From Nevskia ramosa DSM 11499 (GTDB taxonomy: Bacteria; Pseudomonadota; Gammaproteobacteria; Nevskiales; Nevskiaceae): a stretch of DNA of 64,000 bases. Shown here in pieces: positions 41,007-54,037 of this stretch; the first letter of the stretch is position 1; the number at the start of each line of letters is the position of its first letter. The notes under the pieces are model-generated. The model ran no database searches. It worked only from the letters and a program-made list of their open reading frames with translations, and had not been told where the DNA came from. Both the position numbers and the translations under genes were made by a program. The stretch is from contig NZ_ATVI01000005.1 in the NCBI RefSeq assembly GCF_000420645.1, forward strand, positions 1,100,357 to 1,164,356, in the 5' to 3' direction.

Positions 41007-42365
41007 TCAAGGCGCCGAAGTCACACGCCAGATGGTGTTGCCGACATCGTCAGCGACCAGCAACGCGCCATGGGTATCAAGCGCCACGCCAACCGGCCGT
41101 CCCAGCGCCTTGTCGTCCGAGTCGATGAAGCCATCGAGCACGTCAGTCGGTGTGCCGGACGGCTTGCCGTTGGTAAACGGTACAAACAGCACCCGGTAGC
41201 CGCTGCGCGGCTTGCGGTTCCAGGAACCGTGCAGGCCGATGAACATGCCGCTGCCGAAGGCCGATCCGACGCCGCTCTTGCCGGTCGATGCCGCGAGGCC
41301 GAGCGAGGCCGTGTGCGCGCCGAGCGCGTAATCCGGCGCTCGCGCCTTCGCCACCAGTTCCGGTTTCTGCGGCTTGACCCGCTCATCGACATGATTGCCG
41401 TAATAGCTGTATGGCCAGCCATAGAAACCGCCATCGACGACCGAAGTCATGTAATCCGGCACCAGATCGTTGCCGATCTCGTCACGCTCGTTGACTGCCG
41501 TCCACAGGGCACCGCTTTCCGGCTGCCAGGCCAGGCCGTTCGGATTGCGCAGGCCGGACGCGAAAACGCGGTAGACACCGCTGGCGATGTCGACTTCGAG
41601 GATCGCCGCGCGCTCTTTTTCAGCGTCGATGCCGTTCTCGGCGACGTTGCTGTTCGAGCCCACCGTCACGTAGAGCTTGGTGCCCTCGGCATTGGCGATC
41701 AGGTTCTTGGTCCAGTGATGGTTGATCGATCCCGCCGGCAGCGGCGTGACGACCTTGCCAGTCGCACGATCGATGGTCATATCGCCGGCCTTGTACGGGA
41801 AGCTCAACACCGCATCGGTATTGGCGACGAACAGCTTGTCGCCGACCAGCGCCATGCCGAACGGTGAGTGCAGGCCGGTCAGCAGCGCGCTCTTGGTCTC
41901 CGCAACGCCGTCGCCATCGGTATCGCGCAGCAGGCTGATGCGGTCCGCACTCGGGGTGCCAGCGCCGGCTTTGCCCATGACCTTTTCCATCACCCACCCG
42001 CGGATGCCGGTGGAGTCGTCAGGGCGCTTCGGCGCGTTTGTTTCGGCGACCAGCACATCGCCATTCGGCAGCACCAGCAGCCAGCGCGGGTGATCGAGTC
42101 CGCTGGCGAAAGCGCTGACTTTCAAACTGGGCGCAGCGCGCGGGGTGCGGCCTTCCGGCCAGCCTTTGGCGGTGGCGATGTTGACTGTCGGAACCAGGGT
42201 TGAAACGGGGGCCGGCAAGTCGGGATTGGCGCCGTAGCCAGCCGATACCGCCTGCCGGCTGTCGGCACCACAGGCCGCGAGCAGGACCGTCATCAGGCTC
42301 AGGGTGAAGAGGCTGGTCTGACGAGGTGATGGAAATTGACGCGAGGACAGACGGTGCTTGCTCAT
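41007..42365 (-). CDS. PQQ-type glucose/sorbosone dehydrogenase-like lipoprotein
   Basis: This 452-aa protein has a lipobox LLAAC ([13 protein letters not shown]) and a six-bladed propeller of the sorbosone/glucose dehydrogenase group. The blades include [20 protein letters not shown] near residue 90, [33 protein letters not shown] and [11 protein letters not shown] then [14 protein letters not shown] near the end. These match soluble PQQ-dependent aldose dehydrogenases. PQQ synthesis genes are not in the window. It would act in the periplasm, giving electrons to a cytochrome or quinone. ATG 42365 is preferred over an in-frame start 16 codons earlier. The substrate is unknown. Confidence 0.85.
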   Translation of the reverse strand: MSKHRLSSRQFPSPRQTSLFTLSLMTVLLAACGADSRQAVSAGYGANPDLPAPVSTLVPTVNIATAKGWPEGRTPRAAPSLKVSAFASGLDHPRWLLVLPNGDVLVAETNAPKRPDDSTGIRGWVMEKVMGKAGAGTPSADRISLLRDTDGDGVAETKSALLTGLHSPFGMALVGDKLFVANTDAVLSFPYKAGDMTIDRATGKVVTPLPAGSINHHWTKNLIANAEGTKLYVTVGSNSNVAENGIDAEKERAAILEVDIASGVYRVFASGLRNPNGLAWQPESGALWTAVNERDEIGNDLVPDYMTSVVDGGFYGWPYSYYGNHVDERVKPQKPELVAKARAPDYALGAHTASLGLAASTGKSGVGSAFGSGMFIGLHGSWNRKPRSGYRVLFVPFTNGKPSGTPTDVLDGFIDSDDKALGRPVGVALDTHGALLVADDVGNTIWRVTSAP

Positions 42366-42665
42366 GAGTGATGCTGGGTCCAGGAGTTCTTGAGGGCGGG
42401 TGCGTCGATGCACCCAGGAATGCGTTAGCAGGGTCTGCTACTGACAACGAGCCTGTAACGACTAAGGACTATGCGGCGGCGGCTGACTGTCGGAGCAAGC
42501 TGCGCTCCCATTCACCGTTGCCGGAGAGAGACGGATGCGTTCTGCCTCCCCGCGCAGCGAGGCCATAGCTTCAGACCAGATCTCTGTGCACAAATGTATT
42601 CTTTTCAATCTTCCGGTCAGTTTTACAAGGTCCGCGACGGCGCCATCAAATTAATATGCAAATTA

Positions 42666-42677
42666 TTGCTTAAGCAA
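42666..42677. promoter_or_regulatory. 12-bp palindrome TTGCTTAAGCAA in an AT-rich control region
   Basis: A perfect palindrome lies 48 bp before the nitronate monooxygenase start, within the only AT-rich part of the 360-bp gap 42366-42725. It is an operator candidate for the PadR regulator encoded by the second gene of this pair. The remainder of the gap shows no gene. Confidence 0.5.
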
Positions 42678-42725
42678 AATCACGCATATAGACTGAGCCT
42701 CTCATTCACTGACGAGGTTTTTCGC

Positions 42726-43691
42726 ATGTCACTGCCGGCCCTGCTTCGCAACCGCCTCCGGATTCCGGTCGTGGCGTCGCCGCTGTTCATCATCTCCAAT
42801 CCGGATCTGGTGATCGCGCAGTGCAAGGCCGGCGTGGTCGGCTCTTTCCCGGCGCTCAACGCGCGGCCGGCAGAGGAACTGGGCAAGTGGCTGCAGCGGA
42901 TCAGCGAGGAACTCGATCGCCACAACCAGGCGAATCCTGATCGTCCGGCAGCGCCGTACGCGGTCAACCAGATCGTGCACAAGTCGAACAACCGCCTCGA
43001 TCACGACATCGAGCAATGCGTGAAGTACAAGGTGCCGATCGTCATCACCTCGCTCGGTGCCCGCACCGATCTGAATGAAGCCATCCATTCCTACGGCGGC
43101 ATCACCCTGCACGACATCATCAACAACAAGTTCGCCAAGAAAGCGATCGAGAAGGGCGCCGATGGCCTGATCGCCGTCGCCACCGGCGCTGGTGGCCACG
43201 CCGGCACCACGTCGCCGTTCGCGCTGATCCAGGAAATCCGCGAGTGGTTCGACGGCCCGTTGCTGCTGTCAGGGTCGATCGCCACCGGCAGTTCGGTGCT
43301 CGCAGCACTTGCGATGGGCGCTGATCTGGCCTACATCGGCTCTGCATTCATCGCCACGAAGGAAGCGAACGCCGACGAGCGCTACAAGCAGTGCATCGTC
43401 GACTGCGGTGCCGACGACATCGTCTATTCCAATCTGTTCACCGGCGTGCACGGCAACTACCTGCGGCCGTCGATCATCAGCGCCGGCCTGGACCCGGACA
43501 AGCTGCCGGAATCCGATCCCAGCAAGATGGATTTCGGCTCCGGCGGCAACACCGACGCCAAGGCCTGGAAGACCATCTGGGGCTGCGGCCAGGGCATCGG
43601 CGCGGTGAAGTCGATCGGCAGCGTCGGCGATCTCGTCGGCCGTCTGGAACGCGAGTACGACGCCGCGCGTCAGCGTCTGCTGGCCGCCTGA
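42726..43691 (+). CDS. NAD(P)H-dependent flavin oxidoreductase / nitronate monooxygenase-like
   Basis: This 321-aa TIM-barrel FMN protein resembles nitronate monooxygenases. Telling parts are RIPVVASPLFIISNPDLVIA at the N-terminus, the FMN phosphate site VATGAGGHAGTTSPFALI, and GPLLLSGSIATGSSVLAALA with GADLAYIGSAFIATKEANA. The classical catalytic His appears as the GGHAG residue. The ATG 42726 fits family length, while the frame reads open for 85 more codons upstream. Substrates such as nitroalkanes or quinones are possible; sequence cannot tell. It overlaps padR by one base, so the regulator is in the same transcript. Confidence 0.88.
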   Translation: MSLPALLRNRLRIPVVASPLFIISNPDLVIAQCKAGVVGSFPALNARPAEELGKWLQRISEELDRHNQANPDRPAAPYAVNQIVHKSNNRLDHDIEQCVKYKVPIVITSLGARTDLNEAIHSYGGITLHDIINNKFAKKAIEKGADGLIAVATGAGGHAGTTSPFALIQEIREWFDGPLLLSGSIATGSSVLAALAMGADLAYIGSAFIATKEANADERYKQCIVDCGADDIVYSNLFTGVHGNYLRPSIISAGLDPDKLPESDPSKMDFGSGGNTDAKAWKTIWGCGQGIGAVKSIGSVGDLVGRLEREYDAARQRLLAA

Positions 43692-44227
43692 TGGCGCTAT
43701 CCCACGCCATCCTGGTATCGCTGCTTGATCGTGCGCATTCGGGTTACGACCTCGCCAAGCGCTTCGATCAGACCGTCGGCTTCTTCTGGCCGGTCAGCCA
43801 TCAGCAGATCTATCAGGAGCTGCACAAGCTGGCGCGGGCAGGGTGGGTGCGCGGGCAGACCGTCGAGCAGGCGGACCGACCGAACCGGATCGTCTACGAG
43901 CTGACCGGCGAAGGTCGGCAGGCGCTCGATGCCTGGGTGACCGAGCCAACCAGCCCGCCGAGCTTCAAGGAAGAGTTGCTGGTCAAGCTGTTCGCGCTGG
44001 AAGGCGCGAACCGCGACACCCTGGTGCAGGAACTGGAGCGACGCCGGGCGCTGCACATCGAACGCCTGGCCCGCTACGAATCGATCATGGCCGAGCACTA
44101 CCCGGATCCGACCTTGCTCAACGCCCGCAAGCGCGGTCGTTACCTCGGTCTGCGAATGGGCATCCTCACCGAGCGCACCACGATCGCCTGGTGCGATGAA
44201 GCGATCGCCTGCGTCGGAGCGGCCTGA
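43691..44227 (+). CDS. PadR-family transcription regulator
   Basis: This 178-aa regulator has the N-terminal winged helix ALSHAILVSLLDRAHSGYDL, FWPVSHQQIYQELHKLARAG and RIVYELTGEGRQALDAWV. A C-terminal helical dimerisation domain (PADR1-C4) follows, with FKEELLVKLFALEG and ERRRALHIERLARY. PadR proteins repress linked enzymes in response to phenolic or other small toxic ligands. Here it is cotranslated with the flavin oxidoreductase (TGATG overlap), making autoregulation with that enzyme likely. Length is normal. Confidence 0.93.
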   Translation: MALSHAILVSLLDRAHSGYDLAKRFDQTVGFFWPVSHQQIYQELHKLARAGWVRGQTVEQADRPNRIVYELTGEGRQALDAWVTEPTSPPSFKEELLVKLFALEGANRDTLVQELERRRALHIERLARYESIMAEHYPDPTLLNARKRGRYLGLRMGILTERTTIAWCDEAIACVGAA

Positions 44228-44278
44228 CAGGAATCATCACTGTGCAGCGCACTCGATTGAATATCGGTAGCCCAAGCC

Positions 44279-44845
44279 CTACCAGTTCGCCGAGACTTTC
44301 AGACCGACCTGCCCTGGCCCGATCGCCGGCGTCACTGAAACCTGCGCCGGCACATAGGGTTTGACGACAAACTTCGAAATGCCCCAGGCCAGCGCGCAGC
44401 CGGCGACGACATCGCGGACGTAGTGCTTGTCTTCGTTGACCCGGATGTACGCCACCCAGGCGGAGATCGCGTATGCCGGTGCCGCTTCCTGCCAGCCGTA
44501 ACGCTCGCCGAGATAGGCCGCGCCGGAACAGGCGAACGAGGCGTGGCCGGAAGGGAAGGACTTGGTCCCGCCATCGGGCCGCGTGCCCCAGTCGCCATTC
44601 TTGAACGCTTCCTTGAGTCCCTGCGTCGCGGCGACGGTCACCACCACTTCAGTGCCCAGTTGCAGCAGGCCGCGGTAGTCGCCCTCATAAGTGGAATACG
44701 CGGCAGCACCGGCGGCCGGCACGAACTTCAGCCAATTCGACAGCGTGAGCTGGTCGCGGTTGGCCTCGGCGTGGCTCGGTGCCGAAACAACGATGCAGGA
44801 GCCGGCAAGCAGCGCGCAGGCGGTTTGGCGAAGGGGGAAATTCAT
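44279..44845 (-). CDS. PAP2-family periplasmic phosphatase
   Basis: This 188-aa protein has a signal peptide (CALLAGSCIVVSAPSHA) and the three motifs of PAP2 acid phosphatases: KNGDWGTRPDGG (domain 1), FPSGHASFACSG (domain 2 with the acid/base His) and VNEDKHYVRDVVAG (domain 3 with the nucleophilic His). It should remove phosphate from undecaprenyl pyrophosphate, lipid phosphates or small phosphomonoesters in the periplasm. ATG 44845 begins the signal peptide; an in-frame start 45 codons earlier is not supported. Divergent from the next gene. Confidence 0.9.
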   Translation of the reverse strand: MNFPLRQTACALLAGSCIVVSAPSHAEANRDQLTLSNWLKFVPAAGAAAYSTYEGDYRGLLQLGTEVVVTVAATQGLKEAFKNGDWGTRPDGGTKSFPSGHASFACSGAAYLGERYGWQEAAPAYAISAWVAYIRVNEDKHYVRDVVAGCALAWGISKFVVKPYVPAQVSVTPAIGPGQVGLKVSANW

Positions 44846-44982
44846 GATGTACGGAGCGGGAAGGGCGGATGTAGGTGCAGGCGTGAAAGGCAGATCGGTG
44901 CAAGCGGTTGCGTCGAAGTCCACCACCGACGAGCATGCGGGACATGGGCTGCCGTCGCAGCCTGAAATCGGAGCATGCACCT

Positions 44983-45807
44983 GTGGCTGACGATCCCGCC
45001 AAACCTCGTTCGATCTCCACTGCCATTGCGTCGATCATCTCGCTGGGCAAAGATCTGGTGGCGCTGCTGCGCGACGGCTCGCTGTTCCTGCTCGCGGTGC
45101 TGCTGCTGGTGTTCCCGATGCAGTTCAACGCGATGCTGGTGGCGGCGGGATTCAAGGAAGGCAATGTCGCCGGCTTCAAGTGGCAAGCCTCGCTGACCGA
45201 AACCGACAGCGCGTTGCAGAAAGCGCAGGAGACGATTTCCGAGCTGCAGCGCAAGAACGACGAGCTTGCGAAAACCCTCGGCGAAGCCAGCAAGCAGATC
45301 GTCGGTGGCGATGGCCAGCTGAAGGCCCAGATCGTCGAACTTCAACAGGGCAATCGAACCCTTTCGGAGAACGTGCAGACGGTGCAGACCAAGGTCGACG
45401 AGCGCCTGCTGTCGAACGAGCAACTGGTCGCCAACGCCGATCGTCCGAAGGCCGCGGCACCCGTGGAGGTGGTCGCTGCCGCACCGCCGCCGCCAGCCAG
45501 CCGCTACATCGTCGGCTTCCAGACCGTCGGCTTCGATGCCTCTGTCCGCGAGCGCATCAACAGCGCGCTGGAGGAACGCGGCTACCAGATCAGCAATGTG
45601 TCCGCGAGCTACGACAGCCGGCCGAGCTGGTTCGCGACGCAGTCGACCGTCTTCTACTACGCAACGCCGGCGCTGCCCGCCGCCAAAGACCTGGCCGAGC
45701 GGCTGCAGCAGGAAACCGGGGTGCGCTTCGCCGTGCAGCGCGGGGCGGGTCTTGGCGTGGAAGCGAACCTGCGCAACGTGACCCTGTACGTGCACTACCT
45801 GAAGTGA
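44983..45807 (+). CDS. Membrane-anchored coiled-coil protein with LytR_C-like C-terminus
   Basis: This 274-aa protein has one transmembrane segment (SLFLLAVLLLVFPMQFNAML, about 33-52). A coiled coil of roughly 90 residues follows (ETDSALQKAQETISELQRKN, then SEN-VQTVQTKVDERLLS). The C-terminal 90 residues begin RYIVGFQTVGFDASVRERIN, with FATQSTVFYYATPALPAAKD. The C-terminal pattern resembles LytR cell-envelope C-terminal domains. GTG 44983 is chosen because GGAG lies about 9 nt before it; ATG 44935 or 44944 would extend it. Function unknown; an envelope role is inferred. Confidence 0.65.
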   Translation: MADDPAKPRSISTAIASIISLGKDLVALLRDGSLFLLAVLLLVFPMQFNAMLVAAGFKEGNVAGFKWQASLTETDSALQKAQETISELQRKNDELAKTLGEASKQIVGGDGQLKAQIVELQQGNRTLSENVQTVQTKVDERLLSNEQLVANADRPKAAAPVEVVAAAPPPPASRYIVGFQTVGFDASVRERINSALEERGYQISNVSASYDSRPSWFATQSTVFYYATPALPAAKDLAERLQQETGVRFAVQRGAGLGVEANLRNVTLYVHYLK

Positions 45808-45810
45808 ACG

Positions 45811-47325
45811 TTACTCGGCGACATCGGCGACCTGCAGGCTGGGCTCGTAGCGGGCAAGAATCTCGCTCAGCGTGCGGCTGATCTTCGACGACAGGCGGAT
45901 CATCTCGATGCGCGGCCAGGTCTGACGCTGGCCTTCGAGCAGCATGTCGCCGATCTCGCGATGGGTCATCGGCGACACCAGTTTCAGCGGCGACACCAGG
46001 CGGCGTTCGGGCGTGATGTTGATGTCGCCGGTGTACTGCTGCGACAGCAGATCGTGAACGATCTTGTTGACCGAGCCGGCGGTCGACGTGGGCAGGTACT
46101 TGCCGAGCACCACGTCGGTGGATTTCAGCATGCCGCGGGCCGAGCTTTTCATCATGTCGAGCAGCGGCCGCAGATGGTTCTGCTTGAGCTTGTGGTCGCG
46201 GAACATCGGCATCAGCACCGGGTTGATGTAGCTGACCGTGTAGTGATTGGTGCCGTACAGGCGGGCCAGCTGCTTGGCTGGAAGATCGGCAGCGAACACG
46301 CCGTCGATCCAGCGCGCTTTCAGGTAGGGCACGGTGTTGCCCTGGGCATCGCGCGCCAGCAGCTGCACCGGTTCGAACAGACCCGGCACCGCGCAGGAGG
46401 CGCGCACCGCCGAGCGGATCAGCACATGCGGCGAGGTGATCGCATTGAGCAGCCGCGGGCTCTGATGCCGCTCGCAGGGACTGACCGAAATACTGATGTT
46501 GCGGCCCGAACGCTCGAAGGCTTCGCGGAAGGTCATGTCCGGAATCAGGCGATCGAAGGTGGCATCGAACGAGGTGGCGCCGAAGAAGCGCCGCAGGCCG
46601 GTGGTGCGCTCGAGCAGATTCGGGCTCCAGGGTTCGCCGAAGAAGATGTTCTCCGGAGTCAGGAAGCCACGCAGCTCGTCGTCGCTGCGGGTGCCGATCA
46701 CGGCGGCGACGATGGCGCCGGCGCTGGAGCCGGAGATCACCGAGGGCAGGATGCCTTCGTCGAACAGCGCCTTGGCCACGCCGAAGTGGAAGAACATCAG
46801 CATGCCGCCGCTCGACATCATCAGCGCCGATCGGCCGTAGCAATGGCTGGCGCGGCGGAACAGATCGAGCTTCACCGCTTCGGGCACTTCGTGTTCGGGC
46901 AGGCTTTCGATGTGCAGCAGCGTGTCGCAGACGGTGTCGACGAAATCGCTGATCAGTGCCTTGGTGCCGAAGTAGGCCTTGGTATGCAGCACCGGCTTGC
47001 CCATGCCGCCGAGGTTGCCGTGCACGCCTTCCTCGATCGCGAACACCAGGCCGTGGCTGTCATCGGCGGCACGCAGCGCGACCAGCTGATCGAGCCGGGC
47101 GCGGATCATCGCGTGATCGTAAAGATTCGAAGGCTCGCGAACCCGCCACTTGGCGCGGCCACTGAGTTCATCAAGCGCGCGGGCCTGCTCGGCCCATTCC
47201 CCGTAACTCGTCGACAGGCGCAGGTCGTTGCGCGCGGCGTGTTTGTGCTTGCTCGCTCTGAGTTTTTTCGTCGTTGGCTCAGCTGGCGACTGAGGGTTTG
47301 ATTCGGCAGGCAACGCAGCGTTCAT
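45811..47325 (-). CDS. Patatin-like phospholipase/triacylglycerol lipase with DUF3336
   Basis: This 504-aa protein has an N-terminal DUF3336 region (about 35-170) seen in yeast-type triacylglycerol lipases and bacterial kin, followed by a patatin domain. The glycine-rich oxyanion loop is MSSGGMLMFFHFGVAKALFD, the nucleophile is GSSAGAIVAAVIG (GXSXG), and the catalytic Asp is in WIDGVFAADLP. No signal peptide is seen, so it probably acts in the cytosol or at the membrane. It converges with the coiled-coil gene 3 bp away. The lipase at 47411 lies 85 bp upstream of its start on the same strand. Confidence 0.92.
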   Translation of the reverse strand: MNAALPAESNPQSPAEPTTKKLRASKHKHAARNDLRLSTSYGEWAEQARALDELSGRAKWRVREPSNLYDHAMIRARLDQLVALRAADDSHGLVFAIEEGVHGNLGGMGKPVLHTKAYFGTKALISDFVDTVCDTLLHIESLPEHEVPEAVKLDLFRRASHCYGRSALMMSSGGMLMFFHFGVAKALFDEGILPSVISGSSAGAIVAAVIGTRSDDELRGFLTPENIFFGEPWSPNLLERTTGLRRFFGATSFDATFDRLIPDMTFREAFERSGRNISISVSPCERHQSPRLLNAITSPHVLIRSAVRASCAVPGLFEPVQLLARDAQGNTVPYLKARWIDGVFAADLPAKQLARLYGTNHYTVSYINPVLMPMFRDHKLKQNHLRPLLDMMKSSARGMLKSTDVVLGKYLPTSTAGSVNKIVHDLLSQQYTGDINITPERRLVSPLKLVSPMTHREIGDMLLEGQRQTWPRIEMIRLSSKISRTLSEILARYEPSLQVADVAE

Positions 47326-47410
47326 GAGCGAAGGGAAGGATGCACGGCGCAGGATCGTGGCATCGGTGAAGTGGATGTGACGATAAGGATACTTCGATCA
47401 GTGCCCGGAG

Positions 47411-48466
47411 CTACGGCGTCGTCGCGTACGGCATCAGCGGCGGCTCGCCGGCCGCGAGGTGCGGATTGGGCACGCCGGTCTGCAAGGTCGAGTCAACGAT
47501 CTGCAGCAGCCCGCTGACGATCGGAGCCTGCAGCAGCACGGTCACATCGACCGGCAACAGCCGGCACAGCGAAGCGCCACCGGCGCGCGTTACATCGGCC
47601 GGACCTGAGTGGCTGATGGCGTCCAGCGCCAGCGCGAAGGCGACCGGATCGGTGGTGCCGATGGTGCCGTGTTCGACGAGATAAGCGGGACAGATGTCCT
47701 GCAACAGGATGTTGGCGACGTGATCATTGGCCTGGCCGAAATCGAGCGCCGCCGTCGGTACCGGCGCGACCGGCTGCACGAGTTCATCGAACTGCGTGTA
47801 GACCGCGGTGTAGTCGACATCGCCCGGCGTTTCGTCGCCGGCGTTGAGCGCGGTGATGAAGTTGGCATCGAGCGCGAACTGATACAGCGCTTCCGGGAAC
47901 AGGCCAACCGGCAAAGCGCCCAGGCCGAGCGCATCGAACAGCGCAGCCATGGTATCGAAACCGAAGGCGACGCTGGTGCCGTGGTTGGGCCCGGCGAGCA
48001 GCACGAAATCGCTGACCGCTTCGCGTGCCGACGGCCAGTACTTCAATGCCCAGCGCGGCATCGTCGCGCCCTGGCTGTGGCCGATCATCGCCACCTTGCG
48101 ACCCGTCTGCGCGTGGATGCTGCGCAAGGCGTTGACGACGTACTCGGCGGAAATCTGCAGATCGCCAAGACCGCGATCCGGGTAGGTGACGATGCAGACG
48201 TCATAGCCCAGCGCCACCAGCTGGGGCGTGTAGAACAGCGTGAATTGCTCGGTGCCGGTGAAGAAAGTGCCGTGCACCAGCAGCACCGGCGGCTTGTCCG
48301 GATGCTCGAAGGGCGTGCAGTTGAGCGATTGATCGAGTGTGGCCTGCGGCGTGATCAAGGCCGGTTCCGACGACAGGAAAAGATCCGGCGCGCTGGAGCT
48401 GCCGCAGCCTTGCAGGAGCAGCAAGGCCAAAGCGATCGGGACGGTGAAGAAACGGGTCGGACGCAT
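47411..48466 (-). CDS. Secreted/lipoprotein triacylglycerol lipase (alpha/beta hydrolase)
   Basis: This 351-aa protein has a lipoprotein signal with lipobox LQGC (ALALLLLQGCGSS). The alpha/beta hydrolase core carries the oxyanion loop PPVLLVHGTFFTGTEQF and the nucleophile AMIGHSQGATMPRWAL (GHSQG). DFVLLAGPNHGTS is seen in bacterial true lipases. The catalytic His candidate is in DAISHSGPADV. It would act at the outer membrane or outside on lipids or polyesters. It is adjacent to a patatin and followed by acnA on the same strand, but a terminator separates it from acnA. Confidence 0.88.
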   Translation of the reverse strand: MRPTRFFTVPIALALLLLQGCGSSSAPDLFLSSEPALITPQATLDQSLNCTPFEHPDKPPVLLVHGTFFTGTEQFTLFYTPQLVALGYDVCIVTYPDRGLGDLQISAEYVVNALRSIHAQTGRKVAMIGHSQGATMPRWALKYWPSAREAVSDFVLLAGPNHGTSVAFGFDTMAALFDALGLGALPVGLFPEALYQFALDANFITALNAGDETPGDVDYTAVYTQFDELVQPVAPVPTAALDFGQANDHVANILLQDICPAYLVEHGTIGTTDPVAFALALDAISHSGPADVTRAGGASLCRLLPVDVTVLLQAPIVSGLLQIVDSTLQTGVPNPHLAAGEPPLMPYATTP

Positions 48467-48523
48467 GGGGAATTCCTGTCAGATGAAGGCACGGCAGTCG
48501 CATTCTGAGTCCGGGCCGCAGAC

Positions 48524-48552
48524 AAAAAAACAGGGCGGCTCGCGCCGCCCTG
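48524..48552 (-). terminator. Intrinsic terminator of acnA
   Basis: CAGGGCGGC/GCCGCCCTG with a 4-nt loop is followed on the minus strand by seven Ts. It lies 30 nt after the acnA stop. Confidence 0.93.
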
Positions 48553-48581
48553 TTCATCACATCTGGAAGTCAGACAAACGC

Positions 48582-51242
<2,661 letters not shown>

Positions 51243-51343
51243 AGTCGTTCTCCTTGAGGGTGCCGGACTTCAGAGGGTTTGCAGTCGATGGAAGTTCAGC
51301 CCGGGTTCCGAGTATGGCTTAGCCGAGCGTCTTATCGAGGACA

Positions 51344-51376
51344 CAAAAAAAGCCCGCCGGCTCGCGCCGACGGGCT
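51344..51376 (-). terminator. Intrinsic terminator of acnB
   Basis: AGCCCGCCGGC/GCCGACGGGCT (one mismatch) with loop TCGC is followed on the minus strand by a seven-T run. It lies 66 nt after the acnB stop. Confidence 0.9.
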
Positions 51377-51442
51377 TCTATCTTCACCGGCGCCCGAAGG
51401 CTGTGCCGGTGACGTTCATTGCAGTGCTGCTCAGGCCCCGGC

Positions 51443-54037
51443 TCAGGCCTCGACCGCCGACTTCGCCGTTTCGACGTACTCGTCGATCTGGTTGAAGTTC
51501 AGGTACTGGTAGATCTGCTCCGAGTGCTTGGTGACGATGCCCATCTCGGCCAGGTATTCCGCCACCGTCGGCAGCTTGCCCATCTTCGAAGCGATGGCCG
51601 CCAGTTCCGCCGAGCCCAGATACACGTTGGTGTTCTTGCCGAGGCGGTTCGGGAAGTTGCGGGTCGAGGTCGAGATCGCCGTCGAGCCTTCCTTGATCTG
51701 CGCCTGGTTGCCCATGCACAGCGAGCAGCCCGGCATTTCGGTGCGTGCACCGGCGGTGCCGAAGGTGTTGTAGACGCCTTCCTGGGTCAGCTTGGCGGCG
51801 TCCATCTTGGTCGGCGGGGCGACCCACAGGCGGGTCGGGATGTCCTTCTTGCCTTCCAGCAGTTTGCCGGCGGCGCGGAAGTGGCCGATGTTGGTCATGC
51901 ACGAGCCGATGAAGACTTCGTCGATCTTGGCGCCGGCGACTTCGGACAGGAATTTCGCGTCATCCGGGTCGTTCGGGCAGCAGACGATCGGCTCCTTGAT
52001 GTCGGCGAGGTCGATGTCGATGACGGCGGCGTACTCGGCATCCTTGTCGGCTTCGAGCAGGGTCGGCTTGGCCAGCCACTCTTCCATCTTCTTGATGCGA
52101 CGCTCCAGGGTGCGCGCGTCCTGGTAGCCGTTGGCGATCATGTTCTTCATCAGGAAGATGTTCGAGTTCATGTACTCGATCACCGGCGCCTGGTTGAGCT
52201 TGATCGTGCAGCCGGCGGCGGAGCGCTCGGCGGAAGCGTCGGACAGCTCGAACGCCTGCTCGACCTTGAGGTTCGGCAGACCTTCGATCTCCAGCACGCG
52301 GCCCGAGAACACGTTCTTCTTGCCAGCCTTGGCGACGGTCAGCAGACCGGCCTTGAGCGCGTACAGCGGGATTGCGTGGACGAGGTCACGCAGGGTGACG
52401 CCGGGCTGCATCTCGCCCTTGAAGCGGACCAGCACCGATTCCGGCATGTCGAGCGGCATCACGCCGGTGGCAGCACCGAAAGCGACCAGGCCGGAGCCGG
52501 CCGGGAACGAGATGCCGATCGGGAAGCGGGTGTGCGAATCGCCGCCGGTGCCGACGGTGTCCGGCAGCAGCAGGCGGTTGAGCCAGGAGTGGATGACGCC
52601 GTCGCCCGGGCGCAGCGCGACGCCGCCGCGGTTGCTGATGAAGGCGGGCAGATCGCGATGGGTCTTGACGTCGACCGGCTTCGGATAGGCCGCGGTGTGG
52701 CAGAAGGACTGCATCACCAGATCGGCGGAAAAGCCGAGGCAGGCGAGATCCTTGAGCTCGTCGCGGGTCATCGGACCGGTGGTGTCCTGCGAGCCGATGG
52801 TGGTCATCTTCGGTTCGCAGTAAGTGCCCGGGCGCACGCCCTGGCCTTCCGGCAGGCCGACCGCGCGGCCGACCATCTTCTGCGCCAGCGTGAAGCCGGC
52901 CTTGGTTGCAGTCGGCACCGTCGGCAGACGGAACAGGGTCGAGGTGGGCAGACCGAGGAACTCGCGGGCCTTGCCGGTCAGCGAGCGGCCGATGATCAGA
53001 TTGATGCGGCCGCCGGCGCGCACTTCATCGAACAGCACCTGGCTCTTCAGTTCGAATTCGACGACGACGGCGCCGTTCTTCTCGATCTTGCCTTCGTACG
53101 GGAGGATGTCGATGACATCGCCCATCTCGAACTTGGAGACATCGACTTCGATCGGCAGCGAGCCGGAGTCTTCCTGAGTATTGAAGAAGATCGGTGCGAT
53201 CTTGCCGCCGAGGGTAACGCCGCCGAAGCGCTTGTTCGGCACGAACGGAATGTCTTCGCCGGTGGCCCAGATGACGCTGTTGGTCGCCGACTTGCGCGAC
53301 GAACCAGTGCCGACCACGTCGCCGACATAGGCGACCAGATGGCCCTTCTTCTTGAGGTCGTCGATGAACTGCATCGGACCGCGCTTGCCATCTTCCTCGG
53401 GCTTGAAGGCCGCGTCAGGGCGCGTGTTCTTCAGCATGGCGAGGTAGTGCAGAGGGATGTCCGGGCGGCTCCAGGCGTCAGGCGCCGGCGACAGATCATC
53501 GGTATTGGTTTCGCCAGGCACCTTGAACACGGTGACGGTGATTTTCTTGGCAACTTCCGGGCGGCTGGTGAACCATTCGGCTTCCGACCAGGACTGGATG
53601 ACGGCCTTGGCGTTGGCGTTGCCAGCGCGGGCCAGCTCGGCGACGTCGTGGAAGAAATCGAACATCAGCAGCGTCTTCTTCAGCGCTGCGGCAGCGACAG
53701 TACCGACTTCGGCATCGCCGAGCAGGTCGATCAGCGGCTTGACGTTGTAGCCGCCAACCATCGTGCCGAGCAATTCGGTGGCCTTGGCGCGGGAAATCAG
53801 GGCGCAGGACAGTTCGCCATCGGCGACCACGGTCAGGAACGAAGCCTTGACCTTGGCGGCATCATCAACGCCCGGCGGCACGCGGTGGGTCAGCAGGTCA
53901 ACCAGGAACGCTTCCTCGCCAGCCGGCGGATTCTTGATCAGTTCGATCAGCTCGGCGGTCTGCTGGGCAGACAGCGGCAGCGGCGGGATACCGAGGGCAG
54001 CGCGCTCGGCAGCGTGTTGGCGATAGGCTTGCAACAT
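51443..54037 (-). CDS. acnB: Aconitate hydratase B
   Basis: This 864-aa protein is the other bacterial aconitase, with the N-terminal HEAT-like domain ([20 protein letters not shown]) before the swivel. Cluster cysteines are in [36 protein letters not shown] and [16 protein letters not shown] 54037 is chosen for family length (865 aa), not the frame that opens 15 codons earlier. It is the main TCA aconitase in many gammaproteobacteria; AcnA is usually stress-linked. Having the two side by side is uncommon; each has its own terminator. Confidence 0.97.
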   Translation of the reverse strand: MLQAYRQHAAERAALGIPPLPLSAQQTAELIELIKNPPAGEEAFLVDLLTHRVPPGVDDAAKVKASFLTVVADGELSCALISRAKATELLGTMVGGYNVKPLIDLLGDAEVGTVAAAALKKTLLMFDFFHDVAELARAGNANAKAVIQSWSEAEWFTSRPEVAKKITVTVFKVPGETNTDDLSPAPDAWSRPDIPLHYLAMLKNTRPDAAFKPEEDGKRGPMQFIDDLKKKGHLVAYVGDVVGTGSSRKSATNSVIWATGEDIPFVPNKRFGGVTLGGKIAPIFFNTQEDSGSLPIEVDVSKFEMGDVIDILPYEGKIEKNGAVVVEFELKSQVLFDEVRAGGRINLIIGRSLTGKAREFLGLPTSTLFRLPTVPTATKAGFTLAQKMVGRAVGLPEGQGVRPGTYCEPKMTTIGSQDTTGPMTRDELKDLACLGFSADLVMQSFCHTAAYPKPVDVKTHRDLPAFISNRGGVALRPGDGVIHSWLNRLLLPDTVGTGGDSHTRFPIGISFPAGSGLVAFGAATGVMPLDMPESVLVRFKGEMQPGVTLRDLVHAIPLYALKAGLLTVAKAGKKNVFSGRVLEIEGLPNLKVEQAFELSDASAERSAAGCTIKLNQAPVIEYMNSNIFLMKNMIANGYQDARTLERRIKKMEEWLAKPTLLEADKDAEYAAVIDIDLADIKEPIVCCPNDPDDAKFLSEVAGAKIDEVFIGSCMTNIGHFRAAGKLLEGKKDIPTRLWVAPPTKMDAAKLTQEGVYNTFGTAGARTEMPGCSLCMGNQAQIKEGSTAISTSTRNFPNRLGKNTNVYLGSAELAAIASKMGKLPTVAEYLAEMGIVTKHSEQIYQYLNFNQIDEYVETAKSAVEA

